A stretch of 64,000 nucleotides of DNA from NCBI GenBank assembly GCA_036303105.1, contig JAXJBF010000137.1, forward strand, positions 1 through 64,000, read 5' to 3'. Shown here piece by piece: positions 1-8,989 of the stretch. The translations under genes and the position numbers were made by a program. The DNA comes from UMGS1590 sp036303105. GTDB lineage: Bacteria > Bacillota > Peptococcia > Peptococcales > Peptococcaceae. Below the pieces are notes generated by a model. That model saw only the letters and a program-made list of their open reading frames with translations. It had not been told where the DNA came from and searched no databases. Numbering within the stretch: position 1 is the first letter of the stretch; the number at the start of each line of letters is the position of its first letter.

Positions 1-17
1 AATTATTTGTATGGGCT

Positions 18-47
18 TTGACGTGGCTCCCTATCACGTGATATACT
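18..47 (+). promoter_or_regulatory. Sigma-A-type promoter for the CBS gene
   Basis: TTGACG (18-23) and TATACT (42-47) are separated by 18 bp, close to the housekeeping consensus. Transcription would start near 54, about 55 nt before the CBS-protein start, and would run on through the overlapping exporter genes. Confidence 0.6.
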
Positions 48-108
48 GAATAAAATGATTTGAAGATTAAATATGAACGTAAAGTCATTTTTTGAAGGAG
101 GTTTTTTT

Positions 109-582
109 ATGTTATTAAAGGATATTATGACGAAAGATGTCTTAACGTTGTCGCCAAATGATTCGCTGGAACAAGCGGCAGAGTTATTTGTTAATCATGG
201 TATAAGTGGGGCGCCTGTAATTGATGCTTTTAATAATGTAATTGGTATGTTGACAGAAGGAGACTTGGTGCGACAGCAAAAGCCATTAACAAAACCACTT
301 TTTTTGATGCTCTTCGATGGTGCGATTCCGGTTAATTTAAAAACGATTAAAAATGAAGTTGAAGAAATGGGGGCTACAACCGTTGCTCAACTAATGACAC
401 AAGATGTGGTTTCTTTGCATGAATATGATCCGGTAAGTGAAGCTGCGGATTATATGATTGAAAAAAACATTAATCGAGTACCAATCATCAATGATGAAGG
501 TCAATTGCTTGGGATTGTTACTCGTCATGATATTGTTCGAGCAACTTATTTGGAACATCAAGAAGAAAAAAATGACGACTGA
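109..582 (+). CDS. Tandem CBS-domain protein
   Basis: A 157-residue soluble protein made almost entirely of two CBS domains (roughly residues 1-60 and 90-150). Both begin with the typical phrase of the family: DIMTKDVLTLSP at the start and LMTQDVVSLHEYDPV in the middle. CBS pairs bind adenine nucleotides and act as energy or ligand sensors. No catalytic or membrane domain is attached, so the partner is unknown. The start at 109 is chosen because AAGGAGG lies 7-8 nt upstream; an in-frame upstream ATG at 73 has no such site. The 3' end overlaps the next gene by 11 nt, which suggests translational coupling to the YjjP/YjjB exporter and possible regulation of it. That functional link is inference. 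Confidence 0.9.
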   Translation: MLLKDIMTKDVLTLSPNDSLEQAAELFVNHGISGAPVIDAFNNVIGMLTEGDLVRQQKPLTKPLFLMLFDGAIPVNLKTIKNEVEEMGATTVAQLMTQDVVSLHEYDPVSEAADYMIEKNINRVPIINDEGQLLGIVTRHDIVRATYLEHQEEKNDD

Positions 583-1360
583 AACATATGATTTACAAAA
601 AGCGTTAAAGCTCTCTGTTATGCTCGGTGCTGCTCTCATGGAGAACGGTGCCGAGATTTATCGTGTAGAGGAATCTATTCTGTTTTTATTGAGAGCATAT
701 GGTGCTAAACGTATAGATGTATATGCATTGCCAAATATTATAATTGTAACGATTGAGACAAGTGATGAGATTTCATATACAAAAACTCGTCGTATTCATC
801 ATCGATCCGTTGATTTTGAACGATTGATCCGTCTTAATGATTTTTCGCGAAGACTAAGTAGTAATCCAATCCCTCCGCAAGAGGGGATTGACGCGTTGAC
901 AACCTATTGCAAAGGATGTGGATATTCTCCACCTGTCATTTGGCTGAGTTATGGGTTAGCAGCAGCTTCGTTTGCAATGATGAGTGGCGGAACTTTTGCA
1001 GATGCTGCGGTTGCCATAATATGTGTGTTTATGGCTCGAGTGGTCAGCGTTCCACTTGAGTTAAGACATGCAAACGATTTCTTTACGACAATGATTGCAA
1101 CTTATATTCAACTTGTTGTAGCGTTTATTTTTTCAACATATTTTAGTGAATTACATATGAATAATATTATTGTTGGTACTTTAATGATGTTATTCCCTGG
1201 ACGTGGTTTTATGACAGCAGTTCGTGATGTTATTGCGAAAGATTTGAGCGCAGGTCTGATTGAGGCAATGGAAGCAATCGTAATTGCGGTCGCCATTGCC
1301 ATTGGTTCGGCGCTTGCTTATTCGACGTTTCCGATCTTAGTAGGAGTGATGCCATTATGA
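572..1360 (+). CDS. ThrE/YjjP-like exporter subunit (DUF1212)
   Basis: A 262-residue membrane protein of the ThrE family N-terminal type (YjjP, PF06738). The cytoplasmic N-terminus carries the conserved stretch MENGAEIYRVEESI, and about five hydrophobic segments fill the C-terminal half. In the split version of the family, YjjP works with YjjB; the E. coli pair is linked to succinate export and the fused ThrE of Corynebacterium exports threonine and serine. The start at 572 overlaps the CBS gene and fits the family N-terminus; a longer frame from 458 would run through that gene and is rejected. The gene overlaps the YjjB-like gene by 4 nt (ATGA), so the two subunits are translationally coupled. 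The substrate is not determined by sequence. Confidence 0.88.
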   Translation: MTTETYDLQKALKLSVMLGAALMENGAEIYRVEESILFLLRAYGAKRIDVYALPNIIIVTIETSDEISYTKTRRIHHRSVDFERLIRLNDFSRRLSSNPIPPQEGIDALTTYCKGCGYSPPVIWLSYGLAAASFAMMSGGTFADAAVAIICVFMARVVSVPLELRHANDFFTTMIATYIQLVVAFIFSTYFSELHMNNIIVGTLMMLFPGRGFMTAVRDVIAKDLSAGLIEAMEAIVIAVAIAIGSALAYSTFPILVGVMPL

Positions 1361-1812
1361 TGATTTATGTTGCAGCATTTACTTCATCATTCTTTTTTGC
1401 AATACTTTATGAGACTAAAGGTCCTTTAGCCATTTGTTCAGCATTTTGTGGATTGCTTGGAAAAATTGTGTTTGATATGTTAGATGGATCAAATATTGTT
1501 TTTCAATTTTTTATCCCAACTATTGTAATGTGTGTCTATGCTGAAATTTTTGCACGTATTTGCAAAGTCCCTGTAATGGTTATTACAACCATTGGTATTT
1601 TGCCAATCGTTCCCGGGATCAAATTTTATAACACAATTGACAGTTTATTGAATAGTCATGTAGCTGACTTTTATTCTTATGGTGTTGATACATTACTGTC
1701 TATGGGAGCAATGGCTATTGGTCTCGTTTTGGTATCATCAATGGCACGAATGATCAAAATGATAAAAAGAAAGGCACCCAAATATCGTCGCTTTATGCCA
1801 AGGATGAGATGA
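1357..1812 (+). CDS. YjjB-like exporter subunit (ThrE_2, DUF3815)
   Basis: A 151-residue protein with four to five predicted membrane segments, matching the small C-terminal half of ThrE (YjjB type). The motif GILPIVPGIKFYNTI is characteristic of this family. It starts inside the stop of the YjjP-like gene (ATGA overlap), as expected of two halves of one transporter. The basic C-terminus (KMIKRKAPKYRRF) fits the positive-inside rule for a cytoplasmic tail. It probably exports a small dicarboxylate or hydroxy-amino acid with its partner; the exact substrate is unknown. Confidence 0.88.
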   Translation: MMIYVAAFTSSFFFAILYETKGPLAICSAFCGLLGKIVFDMLDGSNIVFQFFIPTIVMCVYAEIFARICKVPVMVITTIGILPIVPGIKFYNTIDSLLNSHVADFYSYGVDTLLSMGAMAIGLVLVSSMARMIKMIKRKAPKYRRFMPRMR

Positions 1813-1859
1813 AATATAGTTCAATGCCATGATTATAGAAAACGAAAAGAGGAAGATAG

Positions 1860-2942
1860 ATGGAGCTATCAAATTTAATTGCAATGACAGTACCGGTAGA
1901 AGTTCATGCAGAACGTTGCATCCATCATTTTTCACCACGTGCTACTTGCAAAAGTTGCGTACAGGTGTGTCCAACGCATAGTATTCACCTGCATAATAAT
2001 ACAATTATTATAGAAAATTGTGAGGGGTGTGGTCAGTGTATTCAAGTATGTCCTCATGATGTATTTGAAATGGATTTTCCGTCAGCCTTTGCACAATCTA
2101 CAGAAACTCCGCTTGTAATCGCATGTAAAAAAATGTCTCTTTCAGATATGCCTTTTCTATCTTCTGGCTGTTTACAGCAATTTACTTGGTTGCAGTTGGC
2201 ACTTTTAGTAAAACGTTTTGGAAAGATTGTCTTATATGCAGAGCATTCTTTTTGTAATTCTTGTGATATAAATTGGTTTCCTGAAGGTCAAATTATGTTA
2301 ATGAAACGATATGGCTTAAATGAATATGCGGATAAAATACATATTATTCGAGATGAAATTAAACTTAAAGAGTATATAGAGAATAATTTTGTAGCATTTA
2401 ATACAAGACGGGAATATATTAAGAATCAGTTTGAGAATGTCAAGCATGTTGCCGAGAAGTATACAAAGCAATCTCTGTCAGGATATCTAGATGCATTTCG
2501 TGAAACTGTTACACCGAACTATGCATTGTCCTTTGAAAAGATGCAAGCAAAAGCATTATCTCTCAATGAGTTATATGATCATATGCAGCATCCACCATTA
2601 TCAGAAACTATTCCATTGCAAACATTAGCAAGTACGCAGTGCCGCTTTTGTCGAATATGTGAAAGTCTTTGTGCTTGGCAGGCTGTTACAATCATAGAAA
2701 AGGATGGTAAAGCGGTGCTTGCTTATCATAATGTTTTATGTTCTCGGTGTGGAGTGTGTATCGATACTTGCCCAGAAAATGGATTACATTGGAATTATGG
2801 ATTAACAGTGAATGATATCGCGCACCCTAAATGGCAGGTGCTTTCAAAAGGTGAAGCAAAGCGTTGTAAATGTTGTGATGAAATGTTTTATCCAACTACA
2901 GAAGACCAAATATATTGTCCAATCTGCAAAAATAAGAATTAA
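1860..2942 (+). CDS. 4Fe-4S ferredoxin-type protein with C-terminal Zn-ribbon-like motif
   Basis: A 360-residue soluble protein with two ferredoxin modules. The first uses CKSCVQVCP and CEGCGQCIQVCP (about residues 30-64). The second uses CRFCRICESLC and CSRCGVCIDTCP in the last third. A terminal CxCC...CPIC pair (about residues 335-356) looks like a rubredoxin or zinc-ribbon knuckle. The central 170 residues have an extra Cys cluster (CNSCD) and no family I recognise. Such architecture suggests an electron-transfer adaptor between redox enzymes. AGAGGAAG precedes the start. It is followed by a strong terminator and so ends the first transcription unit. No specific role can be assigned. Confidence 0.8.
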   Translation: MELSNLIAMTVPVEVHAERCIHHFSPRATCKSCVQVCPTHSIHLHNNTIIIENCEGCGQCIQVCPHDVFEMDFPSAFAQSTETPLVIACKKMSLSDMPFLSSGCLQQFTWLQLALLVKRFGKIVLYAEHSFCNSCDINWFPEGQIMLMKRYGLNEYADKIHIIRDEIKLKEYIENNFVAFNTRREYIKNQFENVKHVAEKYTKQSLSGYLDAFRETVTPNYALSFEKMQAKALSLNELYDHMQHPPLSETIPLQTLASTQCRFCRICESLCAWQAVTIIEKDGKAVLAYHNVLCSRCGVCIDTCPENGLHWNYGLTVNDIAHPKWQVLSKGEAKRCKCCDEMFYPTTEDQIYCPICKNKN

Positions 2943-2947
2943 TATAA

Positions 2948-2982
2948 AAAATGACATCGTATTTTATATGCGATGTCATTTT
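2948..2982 (+). terminator. Rho-independent terminator after the ferredoxin-type gene
   Basis: Perfect 12-bp arms AAAATGACATCG (2948-2959) and CGATGTCATTTT (2971-2982), with the T-rich arm followed by further pyrimidines. It separates the first unit from the BceRS-like operon. Confidence 0.75.
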
Positions 2983-3049
2983 CTTTGCAAAAAAATATTT
3001 TTAAAAAGATACAATATTATCAAAGGAATATCAGTTTTAGTATTTTTTG

Positions 3050-3078
3050 TTGATATCGTTTGAATGAATGAATATAAT
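3050..3078 (+). promoter_or_regulatory. Promoter of the bceRS-like genes
   Basis: TTGATA (3050-3055), 17-bp spacer, TATAAT (3073-3078). The predicted start near 3085 leaves a short leader before the response-regulator ATG at 3117. Confidence 0.6.
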
Positions 3079-3116
3079 GAAAAAAATACACGACTGATTG
3101 GGGAAGGTAGAAGAAA

Positions 3117-3782
3117 ATGGCGAAAATATTTCTTGTTGAAGATGATCATACGTTGCGTGATCAATTGATGTTCTATTTACAGGGATATGGCTATCAATGC
3201 GTAACAAGTAATGATTTTCTTAATATTATCAATCTGATTTTTTCAGAAAAACCAGATTTGATTTTATTAGATATCAATTTACCCGAGCAAGATGGCTATC
3301 ATATATGTCGGGAAATTAGAAGAAAATCAATGATTCCGATTATTGTTGTTACGAGTCGAACAACAGATCTTGACGAATTAATGAGTATAAACCTTGGAGC
3401 AGATGATTTTATAGCAAAGCCTTATAATACACAGATCTTATTAGCGCGTATAGCAGCTCTATTGCGCCGACAAGAATCAATATTTAATATACAGAAGCTT
3501 GAATATAATGGTTTGATATTTTTTGCGGATCAAAGCATAGTTGAATATTGTGGCTGTCAAATTGAGCTAACAAAAAATGAACGATGTATTCTTCAACTAT
3601 TATTTAAACATAAAGGTAAAATTGTTTCGAGAGATTCTTTCATGGAAGAATTATGGCAATCTGATGAATTTATTGATGATAACACCCTGACAGTAAATAT
3701 CAATCGTTTGCGACGCAAGCTGGCTGAGTTAGGTGCAAAAAATATGATATCAACGCATCGTGGGCAGGGCTATCGGTTATGA
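3117..3782 (+). CDS. OmpR-family response regulator, BceR-like
   Basis: A 221-residue two-domain regulator. The receiver domain has the acidic pair E8/D9/D10, phospho-acceptor D52 in LILLDINLP and the conserved Lys in DDFIAKPY. A winged-helix DNA-binding domain follows, ending in HRGQGYRL. It overlaps the histidine kinase by 4 nt and sits directly upstream of a BceAB-like transporter, the standard arrangement for peptide-antibiotic sensing. In the known family, phosphorylated BceR activates the transporter promoter; a dyad upstream of the ABC genes (4881-4903) is a candidate target here. Start chosen for the purine-rich GAAGGTAGAAG just upstream. Confidence 0.9.
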   Translation: MAKIFLVEDDHTLRDQLMFYLQGYGYQCVTSNDFLNIINLIFSEKPDLILLDINLPEQDGYHICREIRRKSMIPIIVVTSRTTDLDELMSINLGADDFIAKPYNTQILLARIAALLRRQESIFNIQKLEYNGLIFFADQSIVEYCGCQIELTKNERCILQLLFKHKGKIVSRDSFMEELWQSDEFIDDNTLTVNINRLRRKLAELGAKNMISTHRGQGYRL

Positions 3783-4792
3783 CTTGGATGGTTTATTTGA
3801 AAGAACATTGGTTATTTTTGGCATTTCAGGGAATACTTTTGTTCATATTTTGTCTGATGCTTAGTATGCTTCATCAAAGTTGGGAAATATATTTTCTACT
3901 AATTGGTACAATAATTATTCTAACCTTTGCAGCGTTATTTGCTGATTATTTCCCAAGAAAAAAGTATTATTCAGAGATTTTCGAAGCATTAGAAACGACT
4001 GATCAGAAGCGTTTAATACTTGAACTAATTGATCGGCCAGATTTTTTGGATGGCTATATTTTTTATGATATGTTAAGAATTATTACTAAATCAGTGAATG
4101 ACCAGTTTTCAATATATGATGCTGAACGAAAGGAGTATCAACAATATATTGAAACGTGGGTGCATGAAATAAAAACTCCCATTGCTGCAGCTGAATTAAT
4201 CTGCAAAAATCATTCAGCGCCATGGACACAGCAGATGCAGACAGAGCTAGGTAGAATCAATTGGTATGTTGATCAATCACTTTACTACGCGCGTATTGGT
4301 ACGGTAGAAAAAAGTACGATCATTCATGCTGAATGGCTTGATGAAATTGTTCGTCAAGCAGTGAAAGCGCACGCTAATCAGTTAATTGCATTGAAATGTA
4401 CTCCAAAATTCTACAAATTAGATATAAAGGTATTTACTGATAAAAAATGGATGATATTTGTATTGAGTCAATTGATTGGTAATTCTATCCAGTATCATCG
4501 AACACCAATGGAATTAATCTTTTCTGCACAAGAGTTTTCTGATCAAGTTGTTTTATCGGTATCAGATAATGGTATTGGAATACCCTCATATGATTTACCT
4601 CGAATATTTGATCGTGGTTTTACAGGTGATAATGGAAGAAAATATGGAAAATCGACCGGGATGGGATTGTATTTATGTGAGACCTTTTGTAGAAAATTAA
4701 ATCATAAAATTATAGTTGAATCGACACTTCAAAATGGAACATGTTTTAAAATTTTTTTCCCGAAAAACAAATTAACATTATTTGAAGAATGA
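3779..4792 (+). CDS. BceS-like intramembrane-sensing histidine kinase
   Basis: A 337-residue kinase with two N-terminal membrane helices (about 10-30 and 36-55) and almost no extracellular loop, the hallmark of intramembrane-sensing kinases. The phospho-acceptor is H129 in WVHEIKTPIAAAE, the HEIKTP variant typical of BceS. The ATPase domain shows the N box (LIGNSIQYH), DNGIGI and GMGLYL. Family members do not bind antibiotics directly; they sense flux through the partner BceAB-type transporter. The neighbouring ABC genes encode such a transporter, which supports this role. It is encoded in a 4-nt overlap with its regulator. Confidence 0.9.
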   Translation: MTWMVYLKEHWLFLAFQGILLFIFCLMLSMLHQSWEIYFLLIGTIIILTFAALFADYFPRKKYYSEIFEALETTDQKRLILELIDRPDFLDGYIFYDMLRIITKSVNDQFSIYDAERKEYQQYIETWVHEIKTPIAAAELICKNHSAPWTQQMQTELGRINWYVDQSLYYARIGTVEKSTIIHAEWLDEIVRQAVKAHANQLIALKCTPKFYKLDIKVFTDKKWMIFVLSQLIGNSIQYHRTPMELIFSAQEFSDQVVLSVSDNGIGIPSYDLPRIFDRGFTGDNGRKYGKSTGMGLYLCETFCRKLNHKIIVESTLQNGTCFKIFFPKNKLTLFEE

Positions 4793-4880
4793 GTGATTTT
4801 TAGAAAATAATCTATCATCGTCATCAGGATTTTCAGAGATTCTTATGTGACAAAAATGTTCGTTAGATGTAAGTCAATGG

Positions 4881-4912
4881 TGTGGCATATTTTTACAGCC
4901 ACAAGGTATGAT
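4881..4912 (+). promoter_or_regulatory. Candidate regulator site and promoter before the BceAB-like genes
   Basis: A perfect dyad TGTGGC (4881-4886) and GCCACA (4898-4903) lies just upstream of a -10-like TATGAT (4907-4912). The dyad covers the place of a -35 box, and no good -35 is present, as expected of an activator-dependent promoter. It sits between the kinase gene and the ABC genes. Binding by the adjacent BceR-like protein is inference. Confidence 0.35.
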
Positions 4913-4964
4913 AGAACTGTGAATTGGGAAAAGATAAAGTCAGTGAATGAGAGGAACGATAGAA

Positions 4965-5723
4965 ATGATTTTATCTGTTGATCACCTTCAAAAATACTAT
5001 GGTAAACGAGGTATCTTAACTAAAGCAATTGATAATATCAGTTTTGAAATGCAAGAAGCAGAGTTTACTGCGATCATGGGCCCATCAGGAAGCGGAAAAA
5101 CCACTCTATTAAATTGCATTTCTACCATTGATCGGCCTACTGCAGGTCATATATATATTGATGGATATGATATTACTGCTATTAAAGACTCAAGTTTAGC
5201 TTCGTTTCGAAGAGAACATTTTGGTTATATTTTTCAGGACTATCATCTCATTGAAACAATGACGGGATTTGAGAATATTGCTTTGGCATTAAGTGTACAA
5301 AATGTGCCATCTGATGAAATATTATTTCGTGTGTATGAAGTGGCACAACATTTAAATATTGAAGAAGTGATTGACAAATATCCATGTAAAATGTCAGGTG
5401 GTCAAAAACAACGTGTAGCGGCAGCACGTGCAATCGTTACACGCCCGTCATTATTACTTGCAGATGAACCTACAGGTGCACTCGATTCACGTGCTGCGAG
5501 ACTGTTATTAGAGAGCTTCAGCGTGATTAATACAACATGGAAAAGTACTATCTTAGTTGTAACACATGACGCATTAACAGCAAGCTATTGTAAACGTGTT
5601 TTATTTATACGAGATGGCAAAATATTTAATGAACTGTTTCGTGGCAATGAAAATAGGAAGTTTTTTTTCGAACAAATCATGGAGGTGATGACTTTACTCG
5701 GAGGGGATGTTCATGTCTTTTAA
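4965..5723 (+). CDS. BceA-like ABC transporter ATPase
   Basis: A 252-residue ABC ATPase of the MacB/LolD class. Walker A is GPSGSGKT, the Q loop lies at FQDYHLIETM, the signature is MSGGQKQR and Walker B is LLLADEPTGALDS. The YHLIETMTGFENI segment is typical of peptide-resistance exporters. It pairs with the large FtsX-type permease encoded next, overlapping it by 11 nt. The start at 4965 has AGAGGA at suitable spacing; an upstream ATG at 4947 has none. Function predicted: ATP-driven removal of membrane-targeting peptides from their lipid targets, and signalling to the kinase. Confidence 0.92.
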   Translation: MILSVDHLQKYYGKRGILTKAIDNISFEMQEAEFTAIMGPSGSGKTTLLNCISTIDRPTAGHIYIDGYDITAIKDSSLASFRREHFGYIFQDYHLIETMTGFENIALALSVQNVPSDEILFRVYEVAQHLNIEEVIDKYPCKMSGGQKQRVAAARAIVTRPSLLLADEPTGALDSRAARLLLESFSVINTTWKSTILVVTHDALTASYCKRVLFIRDGKIFNELFRGNENRKFFFEQIMEVMTLLGGDVHVF

Positions 5724-7689
5724 GATGACATTCCAATATATAAAACAAAATTTCAAATCGTATTGGATATATTTTTTTACACTGGCCTTTGGAATCAGTA
5801 TCTTTTACATTTTTAATTCTATTCCAACCCAGCAATCACTCTTAGATATTGATCGAACAATGCACCATGCGCTATTGCCATTACAAGAAATGATCAATTG
5901 TCTGGCACTAATTATAGCGCTTATGATGGGAACAGTCATTGTTTATGTAAACAATTCCTTACTCAAACGTCGAAAAAAAGAACTGGCAGTATATATGCTT
6001 TTAGGAATGGAACCACATCTCATTTTTGTAAAACTAATGTATGAAACGATAGGGTTTACAATTTCAGCATTAATATCAGGTCTAATTTTTGGTGTATTTG
6101 GTTCGCAGTTCGTACCTATTTTAACAGCAAAAATTTATTCTGTTAATTTTTTGGATTTTCATTTTATTTTTTCTTCTGATGCTTTTGTCAAAAGTCTTGC
6201 ATGCTCTAGTAGTATTTTTTTCGTTATTTTATTATCCAATTATTTTTCCATAAAAAAATGTCGGTTAATAAATCTTTTGCAAGACGAACAATCCTATGAG
6301 AAGGTTTCTTTGTCTAATAATAAAGGTAACATAATTTATTTCTGGATGATACTAGGAAGCTTGCTCATCAGCGCAGGAATTTTATTGAATCATAGCCTGT
6401 ATATTATAAAGATAGGATTTGTTGCAGTATTAATAATTATTGTAACTTCACTGATTGTTCTCAGCCTTTCAAAAATTATTGTTTGGATTTTAACCAAAAA
6501 ACAATTTCTCATATTAAAAGGATTGAGAAGTTTTTTTTTGAATGAATGTTACTTCCATCTTCGATCAAGCTTGCTATCTGTAACAATTGTAACTTTATTT
6601 TTGACTGCTGCAATTGGGATATTCTTTTGGGGATATACGATGCAAAATGCGTTATCAGAAGATTTACGGTGTCCAACACCATATGATTTTTCAGTGCATC
6701 AATATGGAAAAAATGATGCGGAATCATTAGCTCAATCATTACCGGAATCTATATTGAGCAATGGAAAGATCAAAGATTTTGCAGAAATAAACGTACATTT
6801 TACCAATAAGGTATTTGGTGATAATTTAGCAGGAAGCATGAATGATAAGGATTTGGATAATATACCAATTATAGTAGTTGGTGTATCTGACTATAATCAG
6901 TCGATGCGGTTGGCTGGCTTGCCTTATTTATCACTATCTCCAAACAGATACGCTTTAGCAACAGGACTAGATTCATTACATAATATGGGAAAATTCTTGA
7001 TCGAGAAGAATATTTCATATTCTCTGGGGGAAAAGAGACTTTATCCAGAACCAAACATAAAGACCTGGCCAATTTCTGATAACATTAGTAGTATATATAT
7101 GATTGTTCCTGATTCCATTGTAAATGATTATCCAATTAAAGAACGAATATTAAATATTCAATGTGAAAGTCCTTTGGCTATGACTCAAATAAAAGCTGAA
7201 ATAGAAAACTATCAACAGTTTTTTTACAATTCCATTGCTTCTTATCAAGAAAAAGCATTTTACTATTTTGATAAAACGGAGATTTATGAAAGCACTACTT
7301 TAGCAAAAGTGGTATCCACGATCCTTATCATATATCTTGATCTCATCATAATGATATTTTGTGGTGCAATACTTGCATTTCATCAGCTTACAGGTATCAA
7401 GGATCATCGGAATCATTATCAAGTATTGTTATGGTTAGGTGTACCAAAAAAATTGGTTAATAAGATCATATTTTTTCAATTATTATTTCTGTTTTTGATA
7501 CCATTAGGACTTGCAATGTTATACAGTAGTTGTATCTTGATTTTGATGAGGGAATATCTAGCGATATATACAATGGATGTTTTATTTCAAGGCATTTGTG
7601 TTACCTTGGGATATGTCGTTATCTTTTACATTGGATACGCGGTACTTACTTATTTAAACTGTAAAAAAGTTTTGAAATTCTATATGTAA
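5713..7689 (+). CDS. BceB-like FtsX-family ABC permease
   Basis: A 658-residue integral membrane protein. It has about ten membrane segments and a large extracytoplasmic region of roughly 200 residues between about residues 310 and 530, which is the diagnostic BceB layout: FtsX domains at both ends and a ligand-handling domain between helices 7 and 8. The ELAVYMLLGMEPHLIF stretch is a typical FtsX cytoplasmic motif. Start at 5713 is preferred to 5707 because GGAGGGG lies 8 nt upstream. It forms an exporter with the ATPase just upstream and is probably the actual sensor for the kinase. Confidence 0.9.
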   Translation: MSFKMTFQYIKQNFKSYWIYFFTLAFGISIFYIFNSIPTQQSLLDIDRTMHHALLPLQEMINCLALIIALMMGTVIVYVNNSLLKRRKKELAVYMLLGMEPHLIFVKLMYETIGFTISALISGLIFGVFGSQFVPILTAKIYSVNFLDFHFIFSSDAFVKSLACSSSIFFVILLSNYFSIKKCRLINLLQDEQSYEKVSLSNNKGNIIYFWMILGSLLISAGILLNHSLYIIKIGFVAVLIIIVTSLIVLSLSKIIVWILTKKQFLILKGLRSFFLNECYFHLRSSLLSVTIVTLFLTAAIGIFFWGYTMQNALSEDLRCPTPYDFSVHQYGKNDAESLAQSLPESILSNGKIKDFAEINVHFTNKVFGDNLAGSMNDKDLDNIPIIVVGVSDYNQSMRLAGLPYLSLSPNRYALATGLDSLHNMGKFLIEKNISYSLGEKRLYPEPNIKTWPISDNISSIYMIVPDSIVNDYPIKERILNIQCESPLAMTQIKAEIENYQQFFYNSIASYQEKAFYYFDKTEIYESTTLAKVVSTILIIYLDLIIMIFCGAILAFHQLTGIKDHRNHYQVLLWLGVPKKLVNKIIFFQLLFLFLIPLGLAMLYSSCILILMREYLAIYTMDVLFQGICVTLGYVVIFYIGYAVLTYLNCKKVLKFYM

Positions 7690-7708
7690 ATTGAAAGGAA
7701 TGATTTTA

Positions 7709-8824
7709 TTGAAGAAAATATTTGCTCTTGTATTAATTATGACTCTTGGGTGCTCCTTATTCTCAGGATGTGGTGCTTTCATGCAGAAAAGTAAAAACAG
7801 TGATGGCGTATTCATTAATCAAGAAGTGAATAACGAAAAAATGAAGACCATTACCGGAAAAGAAATCGATTTTCAGAAAGTTGGTTTGCTGCTGGGATCT
7901 GAAGAGTATGGATATGCAGCTGCAAAACCATCTGCTTGGAAAGATGTATCAGATGATCAAATTAATATAAATACAAAAGGAAACTGCAGTTATATTGGCT
8001 ATGTGCCTAAGGATGCTGTAGATGAACTATTGAATACAGACATGGAATCACTTAGTGCAGATGAACATATCGCTGTATACGACAAATATTACGCTCAGAT
8101 CGTTCCGATCGCTTGTGTTTATGCTGAAAATAACGAAAAGTCAAAGGAAGCAGATTATATGATTCCGGAAGGTTATGATAAGACTGAATGTATAACGGAA
8201 TCAAACGGTAATACATACTATATAGCCTATAATACTGATATTTCGCCAGACAATGACAATAATACATTGAGCGATAATGACAAAGAAATGCTTAAAAGTA
8301 TGATGGGTGGGATAGAGGATTTAAAAAATAACGTTCTTTTATTTCCGGCTGGGAAAGCAGAAGGAAATAACGAGTTTAAGGGATCATTAACTACATTTAA
8401 TGCAGAAGATATGGATGGGAAAAAAGTTGATCAAAGCATTTTCTCAAACTATGATTTAACCATGGTTAATATATGGACCACTTGGTGTGGAGTTTGCGTT
8501 GAAGAGATGCCATATTTAGAGAAACTTCATCAAAAATTGCCAGATAATGTAAACATCATTTCTATTTGTGGTGACGCAAATGATGAAAAAGAACTTGCAC
8601 AACAAATTTTAGATAAAAATGAAATCACTTTTCAAACATTAATTGGCAATGATTCACTTCAGGAATCTCTTTTAAAATATGTCAGTGGCTTCCCAACAAC
8701 AATTTTTGTTGACAAAAACGGTAATATTGTAGGTGATATTCAGATGGGTGCACCTGGTGAGGATATTGTGGAAGGGTATCAGACATTAATCGATAAAAGA
8801 TTGTCTGAAATAACCCAAAAATAA
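7709..8824 (+). CDS. TlpA-like thioredoxin-fold lipoprotein
   Basis: A 371-residue exported lipoprotein. The N-terminus MKKIFALVLIMTLGCS is a signal peptide ending in the lipobox LFSGC. About 230 residues of unknown extracytoplasmic domain follow, then a TlpA/ResA-type thioredoxin domain with active site WCGVC and the cis-Pro region SGFPTTIFVDKNG. I use the TTG at 7709 as start: AAAGGA lies 9 nt upstream, while the ATG at 7700 abuts that site. It would be an extracytoplasmic thiol-disulphide reductase or oxidant scavenger, drawing electrons from the membrane Fe-S protein two genes downstream. The N-terminal domain is unusually large for the family. Confidence 0.85.
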   Translation: MKKIFALVLIMTLGCSLFSGCGAFMQKSKNSDGVFINQEVNNEKMKTITGKEIDFQKVGLLLGSEEYGYAAAKPSAWKDVSDDQININTKGNCSYIGYVPKDAVDELLNTDMESLSADEHIAVYDKYYAQIVPIACVYAENNEKSKEADYMIPEGYDKTECITESNGNTYYIAYNTDISPDNDNNTLSDNDKEMLKSMMGGIEDLKNNVLLFPAGKAEGNNEFKGSLTTFNAEDMDGKKVDQSIFSNYDLTMVNIWTTWCGVCVEEMPYLEKLHQKLPDNVNIISICGDANDEKELAQQILDKNEITFQTLIGNDSLQESLLKYVSGFPTTIFVDKNGNIVGDIQMGAPGEDIVEGYQTLIDKRLSEITQK

Positions 8825-8842
8825 TGATGGAAAGGATTCGGC

Positions 8843-8989
8843 ATGAATAATAAATATATTAATTGGCTGAGGCTTGCGGTATTCGTTTGTGCAATAGGAT
8901 TTATTGTTGCCGGAGTTATGAGAGAAGAGCATATGGTAGTTTTACACAAAGCGATTAACGTTTGCTTAGAATGTATAGGAATTGGTTAA
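8843..8989 (+). CDS. 48-residue membrane protein with C-terminal CXXC (CD1871A-like)
   Basis: A short frame encoding a 48-residue protein with one hydrophobic helix (RLAVFVCAIGFIVAGVM) and the C-terminal motif CLECIGIG. AAAGGA lies 6 nt before the ATG. The stop overlaps the next start (TAATG). The ending KAINVCLECIGIG agrees with what I remember of the CD1871A family of small CXXC proteins found beside ferredoxin-type membrane proteins. The CXXC is likely a redox or metal-binding pair at the membrane surface, possibly relaying electrons between the NapH-like protein and the TlpA-like lipoprotein. That relay is inference from gene order. Confidence 0.75.
   Translation: MNNKYINWLRLAVFVCAIGFIVAGVMREEHMVVLHKAINVCLECIGIG

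Noticed and set aside
458..571. Longer N-terminus for the YjjP-like protein
   Set aside because: The extra 38 codons lie inside the CBS gene; the family N-terminus and overlap fit the ATG at 572.
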